DNA of 64,000 nucleotides, taken from positions 2,004,119-2,068,118 of the forward strand of contig OZ022240.1 of the NCBI GenBank assembly GCA_963978895.1, in the 5' to 3' direction. The stretch is from Erpobdella octoculata (lineage: Eukaryota > Annelida > Clitellata > Hirudinida > Erpobdellidae). This document shows, piece by piece, positions 46,795-59,453 of the stretch. A program made the translations under genes and the position numbers. Every line of letters begins with the position of its first letter. Position 1 is the first letter of the stretch. The notes beneath the pieces were generated by a model. The model made no database searches and was not told the origin of the DNA. It was given only the letters and a program-made list of their open reading frames with translations.

Positions 46795-49700
46795 ATGTTG
46801 GATAACGACTATAATAACGAGCAGAAAAAGGAAACATCAAAGAATCCTGCTTGCGGATCTGCTGTGCCGATTGCGAATAAAAAGGTCTTCAATACTGAAT
46901 AATCTTATTAATTTTATTTAAATGCAAGATATATTTTTTATTAATATTAATAATTAATATTCTAAAAATTTTTAGACACTAGACAGACAACCCTCACAGA
47001 ATTCGTCGACCCGGCCGTCGACATCAGGCGATCATGCCAACCCTGCCAACCTCTCGGCATTCACGCGGCAAGTGGTTCACGGCATGAAACCACCATCTAT
47101 TACTAGCAAAGTAAAGCTATTCCCCAATGTATTGCCAAATGGGGTACTCGCTAGTAATAGTAGTAATACTACTAAGTCCAGCCCGATTGCTCCACTTGTC
47201 CAGAACTCATCCAATGACTTAAAAAGTTTGAAAACAATGATTGACAAAGCACTAAAAGCCAGGCTATATTTTCTGCAGCAAACAGGCCCGTACCAGTTTC
47301 TGATCGGCGGCGACTCGCCGGACCACAAGTACAGAGTCACGGTCGGATCGCAGGTTAACACAGCAAGCGCAATCTTTTAGAATATGTTTCCATATTGATG
47401 GCCAGATAACGATAAGCCAAAATTAGTTTTTTTTTCTCACTGAATGGGGTGTGTTATTTGCAGAAATGCAGCTGTGGTAGAGAGAATATTTGTGTTCATA
47501 TCCTATTTGTGATGCTTAGAGTTTTCCAAGTTCAGGTCACGGATCCCATCCTTGTGAAAAGACAGCTGAAAAACTTTGAGGTGATTGAGATGCAATTTTT
47601 TTTTCAAGCAACTATTAGTTGCTCAAATTTATGTGGATAATTTGAGTTAATAAATCAAACATTTTTGCAGCATAATATTTCGTATTAACAAAATCTGCGT
47701 CAAATTTGTTCAGGTTGAGTCGCTGTTTCATAACTTTAACAATAGGAGAAAACTGAAAATGAAGTCAAAGTCCAAATTAACTCCCCCTAAAAAGGGTCAG
47801 GTACTGGGGAAGCCAGCCAGCATTGAATCAGTTGATGGTGGTAGCGGCGGGCTTGCGCAATGCGCCTCTGCAGTATCTGTTGGCGTGTCTGATGTCAAGG
47901 ATTCGTGCTTAAGGTTTTTAAAAACCATTTTTTTAATTGGAATTTTTGTCTGTTTCTGTTTATTTGTTATCTTTTATATAATAAATTAGCTCTGGAGCTA
48001 GTTGGATTAATCGTCTCATTGGCTTAATAGCCAAAAGATGTTTGATCGATAATTCAACTTGATTATTGTTCATTAATCAGAGTGGAAACGGTTGAAGAAG
48101 AGACGTGTCCGATCTGCCTGCTGGAGCTGGTGGAGGGGGAGAGTCTGACGGAATGCAAGAACGGGTGTCAGAACAAGTACCATCAGCACTGTATCGCCAT
48201 TTGTAAGTCTCTTTTTCTTTTGTTTTTTCTTTAAACTTTTTTGTTTTGATGTGTTCCTTTTTAATATCTTTATTATTTATTTATAAAATTTTGATGCCAT
48301 AATCGTCCTTAATCATCCATAATCACTCGTGGTGACCCTAATGAAGATTTTCAACGCGACACTTGACGTCATAGTAGTAGTCGCTTCCCCCGTTTCAATA
48401 TATTTGATCTGGGATGTTTAAGCAAGGATCATTATTCACCCTATAACTGAAACCGTAAATATTGATCCGACGGATTTTATAGCTCTGCACGGCTATAAAT
48501 TTTTTTTTAGGGATTTTTAATTTATTTTTAATTTTGTGAAATTTGATTTTGTTTTCTCTTTGTAAACTTCAGGGGCTTCAGAATGTAGTAGACAGAAAGA
48601 GGCTTTCGTCTGTCCGCTGTGTAGGGCCGCCTGGAGCAAGGATGATGGGTTCGCTTTGCTGTTTTTCTGAGGATCATTTTTCTTATTTATTATTATTATT
48701 TTTGTTATTTTTATCACTTTTAATATCACTTTTATTGTTATTTTTGTTATTATTATGATTTGTGTTGTTGTTTTTTAACAATTACGTCTTTTTTCCTTTT
48801 ATAAGCTTCATGTCAAATATCCTATTCAAGCGATTATAAAAGTGTTCTGCAAGCATCAATTAAAATTTCTATGTTCTGCAGGAAAAAATAAGTCAATTTA
48901 AAAATTTTTTTTTTAAACTCAATGTTTTTTTCTTTGTTTTGAATTTGTAGCATCGCATCTGCCACCTTCGCAACAACACAAATAGCGGCCGAAGTAACAA
49001 GAGCAGCAGAGGTCGTACCATGTGACCTGCTTTCAACTCAAGAGCCTTCCTTCTTGGATGAAACCATGCCAGACGTGAGGATGCTTGCCTCCGAGTGGAT
49101 GAAGGTGGTTTTTGTTGTTGTTAGCAGTGCTTCTGAGTGGATGAAGGTGGTTTTTGTTGTTGTAGCGGTGATTCCGAGTGGATGAAAGTGGTTTTTGTTG
49201 TTGTTAACAGTGCATCTGAGTGGATGAAGGTGGTTTTTGTTGTTGTTAGCAGTGATTCTTTTAACGATCAGAAGAAAAGAAAGTGAACTTAAGATTAAGA
49301 GATTCAGATTTTCATAACTTGTCAAGTATCAAACAGTTGACAGCTGATTATTTGCCGTAACCTGGGCTTCACAAAATTTATTAGTAAAACAGTTTTTTTA
49401 TGGAACAATTTATTTTATAAATAATTTATTTTATGAATCATTTATTTTATAAATCATTTATTTTAATAAATATCAAGCGGTTATCAGTTTATTTATTTTT
49501 AAAAATCATCTTTCAGACGTTCGACGAAAAACTAGTAGAAAAACTCATATCCAAAAACTGGACCGATCGTGAGATCGGCATGAGGCGCTTCTCGGAGGAG
49601 GTGGCCGGTGCCATGCTGATCGGAGCGGGGGGCGGAGACGGAAACGGTCGGGCCGTCGACAGTTACGGGTGGACGGTCGCTTTCGAATCCGCAGTCAGCG

Positions 49701-52700
49701 TCCTTTCTCACGTTCTCCTCGACCCGGTCTACAAAGTTTTTGTGGCCGTTCTCGTTAGTCGTTTGTAAAATAACTTTTCGATTATTGAAAATTTTTTATC
49801 TGCCAGAAAATATCTACCTTAAATGTTCAAACTTTGCGGTCGATGAATTTTGTAGTGACAACATTCATTTTGTTTACTAGTGGTTCACTTTTAGCATTCA
49901 GATAGCATTGGAAATTAGATGACTTTTTATTATTCTTATAACTATTAGCATTCAGATAGCATTGGAAATTAGATGACTTTTTATTATTCTTATAACTATT
50001 ATTCAATGAATCAGTCATATATATCCATAAAGCAACTTTTATTAAGGCTCAAAAGCGCTGTGCTACAAAGCAACGATATAAATTCGTTTTTAAACCTTGG
50101 CATAAATCAGTTAGTTAGTTACACCAAAGTTGTTAGAAAAGGAAGAAGATGGCTTTATAAATATCGATCATAGAGAGATTATCATTATTATTTCGTCTCC
50201 AATTTGGAAGCAGAGCTTTTTCCACCTCTGGTCCAACTCACTTGAACAGCTTGCCTGTACATATTCGCCAATCTAAAGACACTAATCAATTTAAAACTAG
50301 ATTAAAAACTTATCTCTTTAGTAAGTTCTTTGACTAGGAGATATTGTCGAACTGCGCGCTTTTGCGAAAGACTTGTTTTTTATAAGGGCGCGTTATAAAT
50401 CTTACTTTGTATTGTATTGTATTGTATTATTATGTTATTACTTAGTTTTGCATAGTACCATCATAAAAAATGTATACACCTGATCATTTATTTCATTCAG
50501 CGAGCATTCAGGCACATCCTGTTCTACACTCCGTGTCAGAGCGAGGAGCAGCAGAAGTATTTGAGATGCGCCCTGAAATCCTTCGTCAGGTCGCTCTTCG
50601 TCAAGTGCTCGGATTCAAACAGGTCTGTAGGATTAGAACAGTTTTAGTTCGGTCGGTTGTTATTGTCGTTACATCCTTGTCCGATCGGCATGTGCATTCA
50701 ATCTCTTGCTTTTTATTTTTTATTGCTGGTTGCAATTAATTTTAAAAATCGAAATTTAAAAATTTATTTCTATTTAAAAATTTTAAGTTATGATAGTGCA
50801 GTCTCTCTTGACCGGTTGTAAGTAGTTTGAGTTCAGTTTTCATTGTTTCATTTTTTTTGTCACACATATCAGCAGCTGCGTTGTTCTTTTTATTACATAA
50901 TTTCTCATCTAGAAAAACCAGTCAACTAGCCATCTCTACTTTAGAAGAATTCATCAAAGGACAGGACGGAGGTCTGGCGGTCGGAAAAGATCTTCCCATC
51001 ACCGGTCGGATGATTTTCGTTCTTTCTTCAGATTCGTTGAACGAGTGTTTTGTTTCGGTGGAATGTTGCTGTTTACATTTGCAAGTCTATTTTTTTAGAA
51101 AATACTTCCGCACAATATTTCACTTTTTCATTAATGATTTCTCATTTGTTAGGATGTTATGCAGAAATTATTAATTCAACCATTCGAGTCCCATCTCTAG
51201 ATTTTAACCACTGACCTCCAAGTCTATAGAACTATAGAATCTTTTCCAATGCCTTGACTAAGTGTATTGTAACAAAGTATGGATTTATCTGGGTTCTTAA
51301 AAAGTGGTTGATTATCATCATTTTTCGATTTTCAGAATCTCTTGGTCTTGGCAGCTTAGACTATATTTTGGGTTTGATATTGTCAACTGACGACCTTAAT
51401 TCATCCGGTTCTGCAGACTGGCAACTCATTTGTGGAAAACTATTTCTTCTTGAAAAACTCATCCAGATGTTTCCCAAAGAGTTTCTGAAGCTGAAGAGTG
51501 TCACCGACCCCGGCATCCTGGCTGGACGCGCTCAGCAGCTCAACCTGGAATCCTACCTTGACTTCCTATTGCAGTACCAAGCTCATCCTCACATTCGAAT
51601 CAGTAAAACCAGCAGGAAGATTTTGTCCGCCATCGCCGTAACGGGCACGAACGACGGCGGAGATGTCTACCAGCGCATTTTGTCGCACGTCAGCAATTCC
51701 GTTCTTGTGGATTCGGCTACGAAGGAGTTGCTACTCTCGAAGCTTCTCAAAATCGAAGAAGATCTCAATTCCGATGTCAAAGGTCGTGGAGCGAATGATC
51801 ATAGCCTCTTAGTTGAAAGCAGGCGAAGTTCTGTGCCAGGCATCTACCTCGAAAAAGCTGGACGCAGCAGAAGTAGACCCAGCAGTAGTCGCTGCCAGCG
51901 TGGTGGTGGCGGCGGTTTTACGGCCGGGGGGGACCCCTCCGGCGTTTACCACCAAGCTAAAACCGCTTCGATTCGGAGAATCAGTAGTTTTAAGAACTTC
52001 CAGAGAGGCAGCAGGCACAGCCGAGGGTCCGCGGAGAGAGGGCGTCCTCCCCTCCTGAAGAAGAATCTTTCCGTATCGAACGACAGTGTTTTCTACAAGT
52101 CGGGGGAATTGATCCTTCAACTCTCGCAGAGCAGTGGCAGTGGAGGTGCGAGGCGAGAACTGTTTCCGGACCGAAGCCTCGGGTCAGAGTCGGAAGATTC
52201 TCCGAGAGTTCTTCTTGCCAGATGGAAATCGGAGCAATCTTTTTTTCATTCAAAATCTTTAATAAAGTCTCTGTTTTTGAGTTGCGCCCGGAAAAACAAG
52301 ACGAAATGTCGCGACGCTGCGACTTCCATGTCCCCGCCTCTCACGTCGGGTTTTGTTTTTCCCCCGAGTGCGGTCTCCGAGAAAGAGAGGAACGATTGGA
52401 GGAAATCTTCCAGGCTGATGGTTAAACGACCGTCTGGTCTGAAATCTCTGAAATCGTCAGAGGCCGGTGAGCGACGCTCCTTTGACAACAGCTCCGGCTA
52501 CTTCTCCGGCATCACCCCTCTCACTGCCGAGGGGGAAAAGGTGTCGTTCACTTCGGAGGTTGCCAACACCCCTCATTCTTCTCCAGAGCACACTTTGGGT
52601 TAGTAACTAGTTGTTATTATTTCCTTAAAGTAACTTTTTTTTATTTGCACCGTTACATAAATGGTCGCCCTTTCGTGTCTGGATTTTGGTTATTCTTCTA

Positions 52701-55700
52701 ATTTGTGATAATTAATTTTCTAAAAATTTTTGGTTACGTTTATTCAATTTCTAGTACATTGATTAGCTAAATGTCTAGGTGGAGTATTGAATATGTGCTA
52801 TGTTGATAATCATTCTCATATAAATAATTAAAAACTCGATTCTTAAATTTTCATTTTTGTTATTATTTATTGGGAAGGTATTTTTCTTTCTTATATAGCT
52901 ATTAGCGACAAAAATATTTTTTAAATTTATTTTTTTAATAATATTAATAAAAGTTTCATTTTTAAAAACAGAAGGACGTTACAGGTGCAAAGAGGAAGTT
53001 GAGAAAGAAGAAGCTGAAGCTCTAGCTCGAGCCCTCGATCTGTCAGACATGCGCCAAGATGCCCTGCCATTTGTACCCGGCCTGTCACGTTTTGACCCTA
53101 GGTCAATGAGCCAAAGTCTGATGGAAGAGGTAAGAATGACGTTGAGGTCCATTGATGGACTGACGCCACCGCTAAAAAAGATCGTTCAATATTCATTGCA
53201 TTCAGAATTCAATAATCGTTTTTAAATTTATTTATTCTATTTTTTCTGAATATTTATTACTTATTTAAATGGCGGCAACCGTAGTCGAATATTCTGAATC
53301 TTTTTTTTGTTGTGTTTTGAGTTTTTTTGTTCAGATGTTGGTTTGCTTCCTGTTGTTTTCTATTTTTAGATGTCCACGATTGTTTACTGAATGTTATTTG
53401 AATTTCTGAGCCGTTTTTTTTTTAAATTATCTGTTTTATTTTTGTTACATTTTTTCCTTTAATTATATGTACAGTTAGTTGTATGTCTTATCAATCTCAC
53501 TACTAGCTGAAAGAAACGAAGATCTCGTGGACCAGTTTTTCGTCTCCGAACAAGGAAGCCAGCAGCCCGTCGTCGTCGGCATCTTCGCCGTCTGCATCGT
53601 ACGAGGAGAATGTCCACTGGAAAAGAGGTGAAATTATTGGATCGGGGGCTGCCTGCACCTGCTACCAGGCGAGGGACATGAAGACGGGGACCCTGATGGC
53701 CGTAAAACTGGTAAATTGTTGTTAAGAAATAATCCAGATTTTATTGTTGAGAATGTAGATCGAAGGTGATTGTATAAATTTTTAATGAAAGATTGGAATT
53801 ATCTGTGACCTAGTGGTTAAGAGCGCATGCTTCTGTCAATGCAGTGTTGCAGTTGAGGCTTGAATTTCGATTCCTTAAAAGAAAAGGTGCTTCTAGTTTG
53901 CATTGTAGAAAGAGGTTTATTTGTATCATGTATGTTAGGAGAGGGATTTCAGCATTGCAGGTTGAAGTTTTCATCGAATGATGTTTTGTTTTCCTTCCAG
54001 ATCTCATTCTGTAGAAACACGACGGAGGAGCAGGACAACGTGAAAAAGCAAATCGTCGACGAAGTTCACACCATGGCTCAGCTCAACCACCCGAACATCG
54101 TCCGGATACTCGGAGCCACCCTCAAGGACACCCACGTCTTCATTTTTTTCGAATGGATGCCAGGTGAACCAATCAATTTTTGCGGCTGGCTTAAGGTTAA
54201 TCGGTTGGTGACCCTAGGATGTTCTCAGGGCAGAGAAGCCAAATCTTTGATTCAGTTTTTGTATTTGTATGGATAAGTTGACATGTGATGCAACACCAGC
54301 TAGCTGCCATATGCGCTTGTCAAACTCTCATTTTTGGACCTACCTGTAATGATTACTTTTTTTTTTCTTTAGGCCGTTCGATCACCTCACTCCTGGAGCG
54401 TTACGGCCCGTTCAGCGAAGAGGTAGTGATCAGGTATACCTTCCAGATATTGAAGGGGCTGGTGTATCTTCACGACAACCACATACTGCACAGGGATCTC
54501 AAAGGTTGAAAAATATAATAATATTATCGCTTTTTTCATTTCTGATGTAGTCATCATCCACATTATTTTTTTTAAAACCACTTTTCCACCCTAAGCTTGG
54601 GTTGACTTTTTTTTCTCTGTAATGAAATTTATCTGGGTGCCCTATCCTTTGAGCTGTCTGTTATGACCTGCAAAGAAGGATTAACATATGCCCTACCCTA
54701 TCCAAGTGAACTTTGTTTGACCCTTATTAGGAAGAATTAAAAAAAGCAAAAATTGGTTTAGTTTCTATAAGTAATTACATTGTTTCAGCCAAAATAACAA
54801 AAAGTACTTTTTATTTTTAATAAATCTTCATATTATTAAATATTATTATCTCAAAGACAAAAATAATTTGTGCTCTTCCACAGGAGCCAATCTCCTCATA
54901 GACAGCACCGGTCAGAGGCTAAGAATCGGGGACTTTGGCACTTCTGCCTGGCTGTCGGCCACCGAGACTCTCCAAGGGGAGTTCCAAGGTCAACTTAAGG
55001 GTACAGTGGCCTTCATGGCTCCTGAGGTTTGTTGTTTTTTTGCTGGAACTTTTTTTTGCTTAAGGTTCAGTTCTTTGATGGTTGGAAGTTGTAAAAAAAA
55101 GGTCCTTAATATAGTGACTAAAAGTCTGTTTGTCCCCCACGATGCCACAACGTTTTCCTCCCATACCTCTAATTTTTTGGCTTATTTATAAAATATTATT
55201 TTAAATATATAAATAAAAATTTTTTTTAAATTTCCCAATGAAACTACTCTTGTGACCTCTTTCTTCAGCCAATTAAAATTATAAAGCAAAAATCTACAGG
55301 TCGTTAGGGGCGCAGACTACGGTCGAAGTTGCGACATCTGGAGCCTGGGCTGCTGCATAATTGAGATGCTGACCGGAACTCCGCCCTGGATCAACAAACA
55401 GATGTCCAATCACCTTGCTCTCATGTACAAGGTAGGCGTTTGTTTGATATGCAGCTCCTCCCACATTTCTTTCTTCATATTCTTTCTTTGACATTATTAT
55501 AACGAGCAACATGGCCCATTTGATGACTGTTTGTGTGGGCTATCCGTAGCGGCACGAGGGTCTGTACCCCTTTAAAATTGCTTAAAGGGATTCTCCTCTC
55601 TTCATTACTCTCATTCGGGGATTCAATTATTCAATTCCCATCGAGTTATTAATGTTGTCTATCAATATTTTAAATTATTATTAATGCAAAAAAATACTTT

Positions 55701-55917
55701 TAACCCTAACCCGGCAGTGTAGAAAAGTGAAATTGAACAATAAAATGATTATTTAATTCATCTACCCACCCAGATTGCTTCGTCCTCCAAACCACCGCCC
55801 ATACCAGAGAACATCCGACCAGCCCTGAAAGACTTTCTGCTCAGATGTCTCGACATCAATCCTCCCGACCGGCCATCAGCTAAAGAGCTACTCAAACTTC
55901 CTCTCTTTGGGATTTAA
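46795..55917 (+). CDS. MAP3K1: Mitogen-activated protein kinase kinase kinase 1 (MEKK1)
   Basis: MAP3K1 combines ubiquitin-ligase and MAPKKK activity and drives JNK/ERK signalling. Exons: 46795-46884, 46976-47353, 47464-47580, 47714-47913, 48081-48202, 48573-48648, 48951-49104, 49517-49753, 50501-50622, 50913-51004, 51336-52598, 52972-53129, 53507-53710, 54001-54163, 54373-54504, 54884-55026, 55300-55431, 55774-55917; phases close to 1308 residues (human 1512). SWIM zinc finger about 137-190 ([32 protein letters not shown]); RING about 270-320 (CPIC...CPLC); an armadillo/TOG-like region in exons 8-11 ([26 protein letters not shown]); a long Ser-rich linker in exon 11; an acidic segment [20 protein letters not shown]. 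The kinase has a GSGAAC loop, AVK lysine near 1070, HRDLKGANLL near 1165, DFG near 1186, GTVAFMAPE and a C-terminal DRPSAKELL. All core residues are intact. Confidence 0.96.
49090..49260 (+). repeat. ~42-bp tandem repeat containing a MAP3K1 exon end and its 5' splice site
   Basis: GAGTGGATGAAGGTGGTTTT recurs with starts at 49093, 49135, 49176 and 49218 (one copy has AAAGTGG). The first copy is the real end of exon 7 (SEWMK, splice after 49104). Each spacer ends in GTTGTTAG or similar, an acceptor-like sequence. Confidence 0.9.
49891..49998 (+). repeat. 54-bp direct tandem duplication in MAP3K1 intron 8
   Basis: TTAGCATTCAGATAGCATTG and the following 34 bases (ending TTCTTATAACTA) occur twice in direct succession without visible change. 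Confidence 0.93.
50205..50429 (+). mobile_element. 5'-truncated LINE (non-LTR retrotransposon) 3' end
   Basis: One frame reads [20 protein letters not shown], then [15 protein letters not shown] and a stop near 50337. This is the usual C-terminal end of a LINE reverse transcriptase ORF (pattern WNSLP..IR, then FK..LKT.LF). A short 3' untranslated stretch follows, ending in a (TTGTA)n tail at about 50406-50429, typical of several LINE clades. It lies in MAP3K1 intron 8 in the same orientation as the gene. Confidence 0.82.
53807..53872 (+). repeat. Degenerate tRNA-like SINE head in MAP3K1 intron 13
   Basis: TGACCTAGTGGTTAAGAGC resembles a tRNA A-box region, and TTGAATTTCGATTCC about 35 bases later resembles a decayed B box. 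It is too diverged to assign to the other SINE families here. Confidence 0.4.
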
Positions 55918-56138
55918 TTTTTAACACCTCCTCATTTTAAGTAATAGTTATTTTTGTAATATTTGTTGTGTGTTGTTTATTCTCCATGTCAATCGTTGCG
56001 TATGAAGAAGTTTTGTTGGCGCTGAATTTATCATGTTTTCCGAGCTAGTTAGTGTAATTTTATCCCTGTTTACGTTTCTTTTTTTTTAGTTTTTAATTCG
56101 TTCAATGACAGACACTTTGAATCTTGCCGTTGAAAGAT

Positions 56139-56252
56139 TATTTTGGGTGTGACATGCATTTTGGGTGTGAAATGTTTTTTGGATGTGACATGCATTTTGG
56201 GTGTGAAATGCATTTTGGATGTGACATGCATTTTGGATGTCACATGCATTTT
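56139..56252 (+). repeat. 18-bp tandem repeat near the MAP3K1 3' end
   Basis: Six to seven units of the type TTTTGGGTGTGACATGCA, alternating GGGTGTGA and GGATGTGA, lie about 220 bp after the stop codon and possibly in the 3' untranslated region. Confidence 0.88.
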
Positions 56253-57075
56253 TTATGTTAATGAACCAATTAATCAAACGAACTTTGCCACGCAATCACA
56301 GTCACTCGTGCCGGTTACTTGGTGAACACGGAAATAGAGATGAGCGTAATTATTTTTAAATAAATTTTATTTGTTGAGTTCGGTATCGTGAACTTTATCA
56401 CAGATGTTTGTGTGATGTGTTTTATTACTTCACACATATTGTTTCTTACGTATTTTGTTTTTATTCCAACGAAAGCCAGGCATTCTCAATTCAGGATTCG
56501 CTAAGCGCTACATTACAATTGTGGTCAGTAGATCTTTAAGGCGAGATTCCATTGTTTTTAAGTGTCGTATCTCGAGCTGTTTTGAATGGAGTCACTGTGC
56601 CTAATCTTATTCACTTGTACGCATGCTCGTAAGTATTAGATTACAGTTTTTTTTTAAATTTTTTAATGTGCAATGTTACTTTATTGGACTATTCAATTGT
56701 GGTTGAATGAAATATTTGATTGACCGGTGAAAGAGAGATAAGTGAATGAATGAAACATTTGAACGACTAGTAAAATATTGTTTGAATGAATTATTTGGTT
56801 AATCAGTGCAATAGTGAATAAATGATTCGATTGATTGGTGAAATACTGATTGAACGAATTATTCGATCGTTTGGATGACTCTTAATATCTGATTTTTATG
56901 AAATTGTCTCTTCTTTTTTGTTCTGCAGTTAATTTGTGTTCAATTTTATCTGTGAAATAATAATCGTGACCGATTAACGTTATCGCCAATCGTTGCGCCT
57001 TTCGTTCTGAGTACCATCAAAATGTCTTCCGTGCCTTCCTTCCGACGCACGCCGTTATGCTCTTCTTTCCCGCAA

Positions 57076-57303
57076 TTTTTTTTTTTCTATCAAGATTTGG
57101 CACACGCCTTTTTCAAGACAAGTCTTTCACAAAGGCGAGAGAGGGAGGGTACTTGCAAAGGCAGCCATTTATAGGCGCCTACCCCTTTAGCAATGCGAGT
57201 AAACTCTTTGCTTAAGGGAGTTACGCTGGTGACGCCGGTGAGATTCGAACTGCCGACCTAACGATCTACAGGCGAACGCTCAACCATTCTGCCACCAGTG
57301 CCT
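57076..57303 (-). repeat. tRNA-derived SINE, copy 2
   Basis: The reverse complement has the tRNA-like head (A box TGGTGGCAGAATGG, B box CAGTTCGAATCTC) near 57235-57300, the body with CTCCCTTAAGCAAAGAG and TAGGCGCCTATAAATGGCTG, and a poly(A) tail seen as the T run at 57076-57087. It matches copy 3 at 62662-62878 along most of its length. Confidence 0.9.
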
Positions 57304-58042
57304 TTGAATTGATATTCATTCGCCGGAATGATCTCCCACGCGGATATTGTTAATTTCTTCTCGATGCATTTTAAATAATTTTTATAATGTTTTTTTTTAT
57401 TAAACGTTGATAATCTACTGTAATTTTTATTGTTTTTTTTTCCTGGATTTCTTTTTTTTTAGTTTCTATGAGTGTGTTTCAACGAGTGTGTGCTATAAAT
57501 AAATACTGCCAAGTCAAAAGTGATGAGAATGTTGTTGACGATGATGAAAATGTTAAATTGAACTATTTTTTAGAATTTTAATAATTATCGCACAAAATTA
57601 TAATTTAATAATAATTATGTTTTTATTCGAATTATTATATGCTGCAATCATTAATCCTATGTATTTAATGATTTTAATCCTTTGTATTTAGACCTTGCTT
57701 TTATGTAAGTTGGATGGAAACGGCCAAACACGGTTGCTGTTGGTGGAGCTAGCTGTTCAAAAGTTAGAAACATATTTTCTAGAGATCGGACCACCTTTTT
57801 TGAGAAATGCCCGTTTATTATAAATTCCCAATGAAGATAAAATTCCAATTCAAAAGTAAAATTTCCCAACAAGGTTTGCATAACAATTAAAAAAAGTTTT
57901 GAGATTGTTTTCTCTCGCTTTACAAAAACTCCAAGAGCAGATGATTAGTGGGTTTAAACAACTTAAAAGATTGAAAAAATAGTCTAAATTGCATAATAAC
58001 AAGACTAACAAGAGATAACTTCTCCATCAAAAGCAGAATTGA

Positions 58043-58998
58043 TCAAACTAAAGCATTCCTTTCCATCAACAGCAAATCAAGCTGTTCTTCGAGAGGCTTA
58101 CAAGTGCCCCTGAGTCCGCTTACCACACGGGCTGACCAGGCGAAATAGTCAGCAATGCGCAGTTCTGTCCAACCAACCGGGCTGGCCCTATTGAGATCCC
58201 TGAGATTGTAGAGTTTGTCCGCAAGCTTGACCAGCTTGGCCCCGTGCGATATTGTCTTGGCATGCTCGATCTGAAGCTGCTTTCGAACCTCCTTGGGTAG
58301 ACTCTTGTCGTCTGTCACTTCGAGGACCATGTCTATAAAAAGAAAATTTTAGTCTTTTTTATGAATTTTTTTAATAAATAAAGAAAAGAAATCAAATATA
58401 AACCTGCAACTTTGTCTCCAAACTCTTTTTTTAATTCTTCATATGTAGTGTTTGTATCTTCTATAGTGTCATGCAATATGGCAGCCTAAAACAGACAATT
58501 TTTAATTTTAATTCCTCATATAGTCAGAATAATTTCACATACTGATAGCCAACCCAAGAAAATTGTAATTTAAAATATTGATTAGTTTTGCAGGAATTAT
58601 AATTTGTATTACAGTTTGAATAAATTGAAAACTTATGTTTTTCCACCTGCAGGACATCCAGGTCGGTTATATGTCCTTCCACAGCTAAAATGTTTGCAAC
58701 TCCTAAAAGCAAAAAAAAACATTTTGACAATTAATTATTAATTTATGAATGATGATAAACTATTGATGGATGAAAGAAGCTAATACTGCTAATAAATGAA
58801 TCCAATACAATATTTCTCGTTACTAGTATCTACTAAATTCTAAACTTTTTAAACTAATTTTTCTAAAAGAGGACAAGTTTCAGGAGAACTACCAATTGGA
58901 TGATTGATGTAAGGAGATTCCTCCGGATCACTTCTTCTTTGAAAAGAGTGTTTTTTTGCTGCAAAATCCAGGCATCTGATAAGTGAAACCAACTCCAT
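58043..58998 (-). CDS. HDDC3: Guanosine-3',5'-bis(diphosphate) 3'-pyrophosphohydrolase MESH1 (HDDC3)
   Basis: MESH1 is the metazoan HD-domain hydrolase related to bacterial SpoT; it removes the 3' pyrophosphate of ppGpp, and the human enzyme also dephosphorylates NADPH. Exons (minus): 58998-58893, 58702-58647, 58485-58404, 58332-58043; phases close to 177 residues (human 179). The Mn-site residues are present: H33 in YINHPIGVA, H59-D60 with E63-D64 in ILHDTIEDT, and D120 in [17 protein letters not shown]. The fold is complete at both ends, and the start ([17 protein letters not shown]) aligns with the family N terminus. It is divergently arranged with the OGFR-domain gene 455 bp away. Confidence 0.97.
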
Positions 58999-59453
58999 CT
59001 TAATTTCTTTTCTTTTTCTATTTTTTTAATGATAATGACAAGGAGCAGAAAGCAGTTTCATTGACAGCTCGGCTTAAAATTGTTAATATTTATATATATA
59101 TATAATATCAAATAATCGACTAGTAGGATGACCTTTGTCACGACAAAACAAAAAACGGTGCGAGGACAGCTTTTCTAGCAAAACCAAAGTTCGTCAGCTC
59201 AAACAAAATCACGAAAAGTTTTTGTATTGTTGATTTAGAGAAGAGTTTAAAAATTATTTCAACAAATAAAAACTATAGGCATATATATATATATATATAT
59301 ATGATCAAAATTAAATATTTTTTAATTTTGTTTTTTTTTTATTGAATAATTGTTTGTTTTAGCTGATGAGCGCGAAAAATCGACATTTGTCTTTTCGTGA
59401 AATTACACCGTTTTCGGTTTCTGTTTATATTTTTATATGATATAATATATGTA
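58999..59453. promoter_or_regulatory. Divergent intergenic region, HDDC3 / OGFR-domain gene
   Basis: 455 bp separate the two start codons, so both promoters should be here. It contains TA-rich runs near 59090 and 59281 and an inverted-repeat-like pair: TTTTTGTTTTGTCGTGACAA-type sequence near 59140 and TGTCTTTTCGTGAAATTAC near 59389. No specific factor site is claimed. Confidence 0.5.

Larger units (their letters stand above)
55918..58042. other. Convergent intergenic region, MAP3K1 3' end / HDDC3 3' end
   Basis: Both 3' untranslated regions lie here. Also present: an 18-bp tandem repeat at about 56139-56252 and a reverse SINE at 57076-57303. AATAAA at about 57498-57503 is one candidate plus-strand polyadenylation signal. 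I see no further gene; the 74-codon minus frame at 57657-57881 has no recognisable features. Confidence 0.55.

Noticed and set aside
49090..49260. CRISPR-like regularly spaced repeats
   Set aside because: The repeat is a contiguous tandem array in a eukaryotic intron with near-identical spacers; it is not a CRISPR array.
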